A model generated the notes under the pieces. It saw only the letters and a program-made list of their open reading frames with translations. It was not told where the DNA came from and made no database searches. Positions 32,212 to 40,700 of a stretch of DNA of 64,000 nt are shown piece after piece (positions within the stretch are counted from its first letter, which is position 1; each line of letters starts with the position of its first letter). The position numbers were made by a program, and so were the translations under genes. This stretch comes from Macrotis lagotis (taxonomy: Eukaryota; Chordata; Mammalia; Peramelemorphia; Peramelidae): the NCBI RefSeq assembly GCF_037893015.1, contig NC_133658.1, positions 10,189,049 through 10,253,048 on the forward strand. Reading direction: 5' to 3'.

Positions 32212-32378
32212 CAGGGGCAGCTAGGTGGCACAGTAGATAGAGCACCAGCTCTGGAGTCAGGAGGAACTGAGTTCAAATCCAGCCTCAGACTTGTAATGAT
32301 TGCCTGTGTGACCTTGGGCAAGTCACTTAACCCCATTGCCTGAAATAAAATTTAAAAAAAACAAATTAAAAAAAAAAC
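32212..32378 (+). mobile_element. tRNA-headed SINE
   Basis: GGGGCAGCTAGGTGGCACAG head, GAGTTCAAATCCAGCCTC, TGTGACCTTGGGCAAGTCAC and an A-rich tail. A short near-duplicate (ACTTGGAGC / ACATGGAGC) flanks it. Confidence 0.93.
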
Positions 32379-32584
32379 ATGGAGCTAATGGTAAACTGGC
32401 CAGAATCTTGGTAAGAGGGTTGTTAGTTTTGTTTGGATCCTGGTCCCTTTTGTAAGACAGTCTAGTGGACCCCCCTCTCAGAGGGACAATTGGAAATGCA
32501 TCAAATAAAATATATAGGATTATGAAGGAAACTAATGATCTTGAAATAATTTCCAATAATTCCTCATGGATCCTTAAAATACAG

Positions 32585-32655
32585 TGGGTCTGATGCCAGA
32601 CTTGGAGTCAGGAATACTTGGGTTCGAATCCTCCTTCTGAAATTTACTATCTGTC
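32585..32655 (+). mobile_element. MIR-like 5' remnant
   Basis: CTTGGAGTCAGGAATACTTG followed by GGTTCGAATCCTCCTTCTGA. Confidence 0.6.
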
Positions 32656-32667
32656 CAATATAGTGGG

Positions 32668-32758
32668 CAGGAGATACAAAAAGAGGCAAAAGACTGTCTC
32701 TGCCCTCAAAAATTTCACCATCTAACCTCAGTTCTACTGAAGCAAAGTGATGAATCTC
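32668..32758. repeat. second copy of the 90-bp local near-duplicate
   Basis: See 32034-32123; same orientation, about 630 bp away. Confidence 0.7.
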
Positions 32759-33049
32759 ACCCCCTCCTCCAAACCTCAGTCTCCTCCCATGTAAAAAAGA
32801 AGTTGGCCAGAACCACGGATGTTTCTTGGGTGTTTTCTCCGTGATCTCTGATTCTCACAACAGCATGACAAGGCCAGCATCAGAGAAGGGATTGGAAACT
32901 TGGGGGGCCATCAACCCCTTGGGCCCCTTGTGAAGACTGGAGTTGGATGGACCCCTTAAATACATGGAATACACAGGATTACGAAGGAAAGTGATTATAT
33001 AGAAATGCAGTGACCAAACTATGATGGACATCCATCATAATTTAGACAT
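32759..33049. other. intergenic, unassigned
   Basis: A MIR-like CCTCAGTCTCCTCCCATGTA segment at 32775-32800. Nothing else recognised. Confidence 0.4.
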
Positions 33050-33225
33050 TCTAAAAGACTTGTGATGGAAAATACCATCCACATGCAGAGAAGGAATTCT
33101 AGAGTTTAAATGAAAAGGAAAGCTTCTTCTCTTCAATTTTTAAAAGTTGTCCTATATTATGTCATTTTTTTCTCTCTCTAATGTTTTTTCTTCCATTTGG
33201 ATTTGATTCTTCTTTCATAGCATGA
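33050..33225 (+). mobile_element. older LINE-1 3' UTR fragment
   Basis: TGATGGAAAATACCATCCAC, ATGCAGAGAAGGAATTCTAG and TTTTTTCTCTCTCTAATG resemble an L1 3' UTR. Confidence 0.6.
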
Positions 33226-33519
33226 AAGGTCCCTTCCACCCCTAGAGTCGCTCAGGTATCTAGGAAGGCAAAGCTGATGGAGTCTTTTTCTGAACCTGGT
33301 GGGGAGAAAGGGCCAGGTAAATCTGTCTTGGGGGTCTAGCGCTGGGGGTTGTTTGGGGTCCCTTGTCAACTGATGCCCTCAGCTGTTGTTGAAGGACAGG
33401 GCTCAGCCCTTCTTTAGCAGCTGCTAGCTGGGGCAACCTAATTAAAGAAATGGCTTGTGAACAAAAGAAAATGGAGCCCTTCTTTCTGACCCCCAGTACC
33501 TCTTTATTTTGAATAAATG

Positions 33520-33667
33520 GGGTTTTTTTTGCAAGGTAATGGGTTTAAGTGATTTGCCCAAGGTCACACAGCTAGGTAATTATTAAATGTCAGAGGTCAA
33601 ATTTGAACTCCGGTGCTCCTGACTCCAGGGATGGTGCTCTACACACTGTAATACTTAGCTACCCCTG
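33520..33667 (-). mobile_element. tRNA-headed SINE, diverged
   Basis: Reverse copy: TTTGCAAGGTAATGGGTTTA, CACACAGCTAGGTAATTATT, AAATTTGAACTCCGGTGCTC, AATACTTAGCTACCCC. Confidence 0.9.
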
Positions 33668-33749
33668 GGTTTCTTATTCTTGCAACACCCTTTCCAGTCC
33701 CCTTCCTCCTAATGCCCATGTGGCCTTAAGGTTAAAATCAAGTGCCACT

Positions 33750-35117
33750 AAAACTAGGCATAGATTCACATCTTACACCCTATACCAAAATAAGGTCAAA
33801 ATGGGTACAGGAGTTAGACATAAAGAGTGATACCACAGATAAATTAATAGACCAAAAAAAAAACCCCTCTATCTATCTGATCTATGGAAAAGGGATAAAT
33901 TTAAGACCAAACAAGAATTAGAGCACACTCTAAACTGCAAAATGAATTATTTTGACAACATCAAATTTAAAAGTTTTTGCAAAAATAGGATAGCAGAAAG
34001 CTGGGAAACAATCTTCACAACTAGGAGTTCTGATAAAGATCTCATTTTTAAAATATATAGAGAATTGCATCAAATTTTTAAGGGCACAAGTCATTCCCCA
34101 GTTGATAAATGGTCAAAGGATATGACCAGACAGTTTTCAAATGAAGAAATTAAACCTATATATATAATCATATGAAAAAATGTTTCAAATCATTATTGAT
34201 TAGAGAAATGCAAATTAAAATAACAGTGAGGTATCATCTCACACCTCCCAGATTGGCCAAGATGAAAAAAAAGGAAGATGATCAATGCTGGAGAGATTGT
34301 GGGAGGATTGGGACAGTGATGCATTGCTGGTGGAGTTGTAAATGGATCCAACCATTCTGGAGAGCCACATGGAACTATGCCCAAAGAATGATAAAACTGT
34401 TCATTCCCTTTGACTCAGCAATTCCAATTCTAGGATTATATCCAGAAGAAAATGTAAAAAGTGAGAAAAGTCTGACATGTTCCAAAATATTCATAGCTGC
34501 TCTTTTTGAAGTGGCAAAGAACTGGAAATTGAGGGGACACCCATCAATTGGGGAATAGTTAAACAAGGTATGGTACATGAGTACTATGGAATACCATTGT
34601 TCTATAAGAAACCATAAATGGTCGGACTCTAGAGAAGCATGGGATGACTTATGGGATCTGATGCCGAGCAAAGGGAGTGGAACCAAGAGAACAATGGACA
34701 CATCAACAACACTGTGAGATGATCAACCTTGATGGAAGCAGCTCCTCTCAGCAGTCCAGAGAGCTAGAACGACTGTATTTGACAGATTTGGGGCAATGTT
34801 ATCCCCAACCAGAGGAAGAAAAACCAAACCAAACCAAAGACACAGAAAAAAAAAAAAACAGCCATACCGAATCTGATGAACACTTTATAAAAATTATCTC
34901 TTATTTATCTCTTTCCCTTAATCCTAATTCCTCATGCCAAAAATGACTAATTTGTAAATATGTTTAATAAAACATGTGTGTAAAATGCTAATCTGACTAT
35001 TCCCTGCTGAGGGGAGGGGGTGAGATGGGATAATGGAAGGAAATTTTGTAACTTGGAAATATGCAGGTACAAATGGCTGAAAATAAATAAATGAACAAAT
35101 TTTTTTTAAAAAGAAAA
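33750..35117 (+). mobile_element. 5'-truncated LINE-1 with perfect 16-bp target duplication
   Basis: Relic ORF2 frames FDNIKFKSFCKNRIAESWET, SDKDLIFKIYRELHQIFKG, QCWRDCGRIGTVMHCWWSC, IPFDSAIPILGLYPEENVKS, followed by 3' UTR and tail. AAAATCAAGTGCCACT repeats exactly at 33734-33749 and 35118-35133. The target is a worn L2-like 3' end that resumes at 35134. Frameshifts and truncation make it inactive. Confidence 0.95.
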
Positions 35118-35133
35118 AAAATCAAGTGCCACT

Positions 35134-35245
35134 GGCTTCAAGAAGTCTTCCTGTGCCTTTCTGCTCCCTGAACCTCATTTAATATTTGGTTTATGCATCT
35201 AAGAAACTACTTTCAATACATTATAGTTTTGCAATCTGAAATCAG
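35134..35245 (+). mobile_element. L2-like 3' remnant (continuation after L1 insertion)
   Basis: GGCTTCAAGAAGTCTTCCTG, TGCCTTTCTGCTCCCTGAAC. The matching left part is at about 33668-33749. Confidence 0.5.
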
Positions 35246-35264
35246 AAACTGCTACTCTTAATAA

Positions 35265-35480
35265 TAAACAGTCATTTAAATCTTGCCTGAGACATTTATT
35301 ATTAGCTGTGTGACCCTGGGCAAGTCACTTAACCTTTATCTACCTCAGTTTCCTTTCCTGTAAAACAGTGATAATATTAGTACTTGTATCCGAGTGGTTG
35401 AGGATCAAATTGAATATTTATAAGCCTTAAAATGCTCTATATAAATATGATGATGATTAAACATTACTATTGTTGTTATT
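35265..35480 (+). mobile_element. MIR-like CORE-SINE
   Basis: TGTGTGACCCTGGGCAAGTC, ACTTAACCTTTATCTACCTC, AGTTTCCTTTCCTGTAAAAC and GCTCTATATAAATATGATG are the MIR core and 3' end in order. Confidence 0.88.
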
Positions 35481-35499
35481 CTTAGTTCTGAACCTCTTG

Positions 35500-35645
35500 A
35501 GCTTTATCTGCACCTGTAAATATCTCAGGGTTCTTGGTGAGGATCAGGTGAGGCAATATTTGTAAAGTCCTTTTTCAACCTGAAAGTGCTATAAAATGTC
35601 GATCATTGTTGATGGGGATGATGATGATGAAGATGATGATGATGC
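35500..35645 (+). repeat. MIR 3' remnant ending in a GATGAT microsatellite
   Basis: TTTGTAAAGTCCTTTTTCAA and AAAGTGCTATAAAATGTCGA, followed by GATGATGATGATGAAGATGA-type repeats at about 35612-35645. Confidence 0.7.
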
Positions 35646-35654
35646 GTCCTAATG

Positions 35655-35850
35655 CTCTAGGATCAGAGACCCAGAGATGTAAAAGGAGTTAGAGGACCTA
35701 AGACAACATCTAGTCCAAAACTCTCATTTCACAGGTGGGGAAATTGAGGTCCAAAGGGGAAGTGACTTTCTCAAAGTCTCACAGTCTAAGAGGCAAAATT
35801 GGAATTTGAACCCCGTCTTCTGACCACAAATGCGGGGCTGTTTCACTGCT
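35655..35850 (-). mobile_element. MIR-like remnant, reversed
   Basis: GGAAATTGAGGTCCAAAGGG, AAGTGACTTTCTCAAAGTCT and GGAATTTGAACCCCGTCTTC. Confidence 0.65.
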
Positions 35851-36029
35851 TTTCATAGTGTGGAAGCTCCATGAGGGCAGACACCCAGGAGCAGGGCTAG
35901 AAGCTTTGATGGACATTTCCATACCTGCCTCAGGGCTTTCCACATTGCTCCACTTAAAAAAAATAAAATTGTCCCTATCAGCCAAGCAAGAAAGGGGCTT
36001 GGAAAGCTCTCCGGCAGATCAGAATGTGA

Positions 36030-36210
36030 ATACTATGAATACATGAATACTATGGAATACTAGTGTTCTATATGAGACCACAAATGGTTGGACTCTAGAG
36101 ATGTATGGAAAGATTGATGGGATCTGATGCTGAGTAGAGGGAGTAGAGCCAAGGGACCAATGTACACATCAACAACACTATGAGATGAACAACCTTGATG
36201 GAAAATCCCC
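36030..36210 (+). mobile_element. LINE-1 fragment
   Basis: GAATACTATGGAATACTAGT, AAATGGTTGGACTCTAGAG, GGATCTGATGCTGAGTAG... as in the L1 at 34590-34740. Confidence 0.8.
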
Positions 36211-36349
36211 TAGCCCTGGGGTTTTAAACCAAAGCAACACCTGGAAGTAAAAGAAGAAAGTTTTTTTAAGTTAGCAGCCAGGAAATGACAAAGAAACCAC
36301 AGTCTGACTAAGGGTGGGGGTGGGAAGGGGGAGGGACTTCCTGTCTTAG

Positions 36350-36505
36350 ATTTTTTTTTTTAGGTTTTTGCAAGGCAGTGGGGTGAAGTGGCTTGCCCAA
36401 GGCCACACAGCTAGGTCGTTATTCAGTGTCTGAGACTGGATTTGAACCCAGGTCCTCCTGACTCCAAGGCCGGTGCTTTATGTACTACGCCACCTAGCCG
36501 CCCCT
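36350..36505 (-). mobile_element. tRNA-headed SINE
   Basis: Reverse complete copy with poly-T, AGGTTTTTGCAAGGCAGTGG and a final CCACCTAGCCGCCCC. Confidence 0.94.
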
Positions 36506-36699
36506 TCCTCTAGATTATTGATCATAAAAATGGGTGAATCCCCAAAAGGGCAAGCCCCTGCGCAGTGGAATTTAAAGCAGGGTCCGTGATTCCTGCGGCA
36601 AGGTCCAACCCAAAAAGCATGCATGTATTACTAGGTGAAATGGGGTTTAGATGAACATCATGGAAGGCCCGAAGAGCACGAGAGGTGTGTCTTTTACTT

Positions 36700-36825
36700 C
36701 TCTGCAAGGCAGTGGGGGTGAAGTGACTTGCCCAGGTCACACAGCTGGGTCGTGATCACGCGTCTGAGGCCGGATTGGAACCCAGGTCCTCCGGGCTCCG
36801 GGGCTGGTGCCGCGCGCAGCGCGCC
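36700..36825 (-). mobile_element. CpG-rich SINE copy at the shore of the MOB1A CpG island
   Basis: Reverse copy: CTGCAAGGCAGTGGGGGTGA, AAGTGACTTGCCCAGGTCAC, CGTCTGAGGCCGGATTGGAA, then CTCCGGGCTCCGGGGCTGG in place of the usual CTGACTCCAGGGC text. Confidence 0.85.
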
Positions 36826-37114
36826 CGGCCCGCCCTGGGACACCAGCGTGGCCCTCCGAGGGCTCCGCAAAGGCCGCCTGCTGGCGGGGCCAGGACGGGA
36901 GTCACCTCGTGCACGCTCCAAAGGGATAAAAGCAAACAAAAGTAACAAATTCATTCTAAACATTTTAAAAATAAATCCAAAATCTTCCGAGAAGCGACGG
37001 CAGAACCTGCCGCTGTGTCCACGCGGAAACAAACGGAACACGGCCAGAACGGAAAAAGCGGCGCCCGCAGCCCCTGCCCCGGCCCAGAGGGGCGGCAGCG
37101 CCGGGTGGCGCCCC

Positions 37115-37192
37115 GGCCACGGCCGCGGCCACCGCCACGGCCACCGCCACGGCCACGGCTACGGCCCACGGCCACGGCTACGGCCGGCTCTT
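37115..37192. repeat. GGCCAC/CGCCAC hexanucleotide-like repeat
   Basis: Degenerate run of GGCCAC, CGCCAC and GGCTAC units upstream of MOB1A, with an inner doublet GGCCACGGCTACGGC. Confidence 0.85.
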
Positions 37193-37575
37193 CTACAATC
37201 GCTTTCCTCACTCGCGGCGATGGGCCCGCGCGAGCTGCCCCCCCCCCCCGGCGCGGCTGGCTGACCCGGGCCCCCCCGGCACGCGGCACGGCGCCTCCAA
37301 AAGCCTTGGGGGGCTGCCGGGGGCGGGGCCGCGGCTGGGACCGGCCCAGGCCCCGCCCATCCGCGGCCCCCCCCGGGGGCCCCCCCCCCCCCGGCCCCGG
37401 GGCCTTTGGGCCTTAAGGAAAGAGTGGGGGGGGGCGGGTCCGGGACCCCCCGAGAGCCCCTCCCCGGCCGGAGGGCTGTGCCCGGAAGCGACCCCAGCAG
37501 GGCGGAGGGCGGAGGCCGGGCCCTCCCCTCCCCTCCCCCTCCCCGGGCCCTGGCGGGGGGCGGCCGCGGGCGCTG

Positions 37576-37605
37576 ATTGGCCTCTCCGGGGCGGGGGCGG
37601 GGCTT
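37576..37605 (+). promoter_or_regulatory. MOB1A: CCAAT box and GC boxes of the MOB1A promoter
   Basis: ATTGG (inverted CCAAT) at 37576-37580, then GGGGCGGGGGCGGGGC at about 37589-37604, followed by CTTCCGG ETS-like cores. These lie 160-190 bp upstream of the start codon. Confidence 0.5.
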
Positions 37606-37647
37606 CCGGGCCGGCCTCCTTCCGGCCGGGGTGGGGGCGGCGCCTCC

Positions 37648-37657
37648 TCTCGCGAGA
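37648..37657. promoter_or_regulatory. MOB1A: TCTCGCGAGA palindrome (BANP/CGCG element) of MOB1A promoter
   Basis: An exact 10-bp TCTCGCGAGA palindrome 109 bp upstream of the ATG. This motif is a known CpG-island promoter element bound by BANP when unmethylated and usually sits close to the transcription start. No TATA box is seen, fitting a housekeeping promoter. Confidence 0.7.
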
Positions 37658-37765
37658 GCCGCGCAGTTCCGCATCGGGCGCGGGGCTGCGGCGGCTCCGG
37701 CTCGCGGCCTCCCTCGTCCCCTGCCCCCCCCCCCCGCCGCGGGGCCCCCCCCGGCCCGGGCCGAG

Positions 37766-37779
37766 ATGAGCTTCCTCTT
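37766..37779 (+). CDS. MOB1A: MOB1A coding exon 1
   Basis: Fourteen coding bases, MSFL plus TT of Phe5, then donor GTGAGT at 37780. The start has A at +4 and G at -3. The rest of exon 1 is 5' UTR, probably starting near 37660-37690. The whole block is copied 184 bp downstream without the ATG. Confidence 0.93.
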
Positions 37780-40700
37780 GTGAGTGCGGGGCTGCGGGGG
37801 GCCGGGGGGTCAGGGGGTGGGGGGCTCCGGGGGGCCGGGCAGCCGGGGGTGGGGGGCTGCGGGGGGCCGGGGGGTCAGGGGGTGGGGGGCTCCGGGGGGC
37901 CGCGGGGGCCGGGGGTGGGGGGCTGGGGGGGGCGGGAGCCCGGGCCGAGAGGAGCTTCCTCTTGTGAGTGCGGGGCTGCGGGGGGCTGCGGGTCAGGGGG
38001 TGGGGGGCTCCGGGGGGCCTGCGGGGGCCGAACCCCGAGAGAAGGGGGCTGCGGGGAGCTAGGGGCCAGGCCGGGCCCCCGCGCCCCGGGCTGCCGGCGC
38101 CTCACGGCCCGCGGCCCGCCGTGCTTGACCCCGGGGGGCGGAGGCAGCGGCCCCCCGGGGCCCCCCGGGAGTTTCCTTCCGGTCCCCCCCCGGCCCCGGG
38201 CCCTCCGAACCCGTGCACGAGCCCCGCGCATGCCCGGCCCCCCTCGGCCGCGGGGTGCTGACCTTCGGCCTGTGGGCTCGGGGCCGGGCCGCCCCCCTCG
38301 CCTCGCCTGGCACGGCCTGGCACAGCAGGGCGCCCCGGCCCCGGGCTTCCTCGTGTGACGGGAGGGGCCCCGAGGTTTTCCGCCCGGAGCCGGGGCCCTT
38401 GCGGCTGCGGAGACCGAGGCCCGGGCCGCACAGCCCCGCGTCCACGCCCCGCGGCCGGCCGGCCATTCCGAGGCCCGGGGGAGGGCCGGGTCGTCCCTGG
38501 CCACAGCTGCTTGTTCGGGGCTCCCCACCGGGCCGGGCCTGCCTGCCCGCCCCGCGCCCGGCCCTCCCTGCCCGCCCCGCGCCCCGCTCCGGCCCGGCCC
38601 TCCTCGGGTCGGGCTCCAGGCGGCCCGCCCTCCCCCCTCACTTATCCGAGTCTCTCCAGCCCCTGCCCCCCAACACAAAAGCCGACCCTTGATGCCCCTC
38701 CTGGTTCTCTCTGCCGCCTTTCTTCCTGGTGCTTGTGCGGACCCCCCAACCGGGGCTCTAAGGGGAGAAGTCAGGAGGATGGGGCCTCCCGCTTAGCCCC
38801 AAGCTAAATGACGATTTCATCTCGATGAGGAAGTTGGGCCCCACCGCCCAGCCCTTGAAAGTTTGCGGCTCTTCACGGACATCTCCTTTTGCCTTGTAAC
38901 GACCCTGGGAGGGAGACACTCATGAGGAACAGGTGAAGGATTGTGATCAGGGTCACCCAGGTAGTTTGTGTCTGAGGCAGGAGTGGAACTCGGCTCCAGC
39001 ACTATGCACGGCACCACTGAGCTGTCAGTGGAGTTGGAGAAGACCGTAGTCGGACTCAGCAGGTATCGATTAAGCTCCTGCTGTATAGGAGACACCGAGG
39101 ATGCAGGATCCAAATGATGCCATCCCTGCCCTCGGGAAGCTTGTACTTTCCATCCTAGTGACTGCACAGGAAATACAAGGTCCTAGATGGCCCGTGGTTG
39201 GCTCCTTTCTCCTTGGGGGAGCACTCCCTCACATCTGATGTTCAGGGAGGTTGTAGAATGGAAGCTCCTTGAGGGCAGAGGCCATCTTCATTTTTCCTCT
39301 GTATCCTCTAGTGTCTGGCATGCAGCCAACACTGGGTTTGTGGGCTGAATTAGGACAACGTCCCTCCTCCTCTCCCCAAGTCCCTCCCCCCCATGCTTTC
39401 CATGCAGAAGAGGCTCTCCTCTTTTCTGAATTCTCCAGAAGTTACTGCTTCCTTTCATCAATCAAAAGTCATTTATTGTTTAATTTCTAACTTATTTAAT
39501 TTACTTTTGAAATTGCAAACTAGAAAATCACCAACAAATACTGAAGTTGTCTTACAAAAAGATCAGAAAATGGAGGTGGGCTGGGATACTGCCATCCTGC
39601 TATATGTAGCTTGTTCATTTTAATATTCATTACATCAAAAGTGCTAGGAACAGCATTACTTATGTCTCTGTCTAAATCTAACCCTGTGGCCTTCTCTGTA
39701 GTTTTTAAATGTTTCACTTCCTCTCTTGATTTTTTTTTAAATAGCACAGTTACTGCTCATTCTCCTCCCCCCCACCCCATAAAAGTCCCTTTCCTTGAAC
39801 AAGATCTAGCCAAGCAAACTGCATTTACATATGGGATTACCAGAAAAGTGCAAAAAACCACAGGTAGGGAAGGAAGAAAGCATAAGAGAGAACCATCATC
39901 TCAGAGGATCTGCATTTAAATCCTACTTCCACACTTTGGGTTAGTCACAACCTTTTGGTGCCTCAGCTTCCTTCTTTGTAAAAAGAGGATTGGACTAAAT
40001 GGACACAGATGTCCCTTTGAGCTCTAAATCTGTAATCCTGGGGTGTTTGGAATTCTTTTTCATTATCATTGTAACAACAATAATGATAACTAGCACTTAT
40101 TTTGCAGTTTAAGCTTTGCAGAGGATTTTACCAATATTATCCCCCTGTGTGACCTTGGGCATGTCACTTAATCCCATTGTCTTAAATAAATAAAAAACTA
40201 TCATTCCCCTTTGAGCTTCACCCCAACCCTGAGATGTAGGAAGGAAGAGACAAATATTTTGTTTTTTGAAGCAAATGAGGTTAAATGACCTGTCCAGGGT
40301 CACCCAGCTAGTAAAGTATCTGAGGTTGGATTTGAAGTCAGCCTCCTGATTCCAGGGCTGGTATTCTATCTACTGTGCCACCTAGACAAGTATTTATTGA
40401 ATGTTTATTTTGTGCTAAGCAATGAGTATAACATCAATGCTATTATTATTCCTATTTTACAGATGAAGAAACTGAGGTAGGTGAGGTAAAATGACTATAC
40501 CAGGGTTACCAGCTACTTAGCATCTGAAGCTGAATTTGAACTTGGGTCTTCCTGACTCCAGGACAAGAGTTCTTTATGTCCTGGTAGAGGTTAGGCTAGG
40601 TGGGTCTTGGCTTCCCATCCAGCTCCATGAGTATGGGTAAAGTACTATCTGGATGCCAGCCTACAAAGGCATTTACCATATATCCCCTTTCTCCTCCTAC

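Larger units (their letters stand above)
37755..38035 (+). repeat. tandem duplication of MOB1A exon 1 end and intron 1 start
   Basis: 37755 onward (CCCGGGCCGAGATGAGC, then TTCCTCTTGTGAGTGCGGGG) recurs at 37939 with ATGAGC changed to AGGAGC and the donor intact. The period is 184 bp. Inside, a unit of about 65 bp starting GCTGCGGGGGGCCGGGGGG occurs at 37791 and 37856, and its variant at 37975. Confidence 0.92.
36790..38660. other. CpG island over MOB1A promoter and exon 1
   Basis: About 1.9 kb of dense CpG and GC boxes centred on the first exon. The long Gly/Pro/Arg/Ala-rich open frames on both strands are composition artefacts. Confidence 0.85.

Noticed and set aside
15926..37766. Shared bidirectional promoter for MTHFD2 and MOB1A
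   Set aside because: The genes are head to head but about 22 kb apart, each with its own CpG island and core promoter elements.
37780..38678. Several 130-270 codon open frames around MOB1A exon 1
   Set aside because: Caused by GC-rich, stop-poor sequence and tandem repeats; no domain, and they overlap on both strands.
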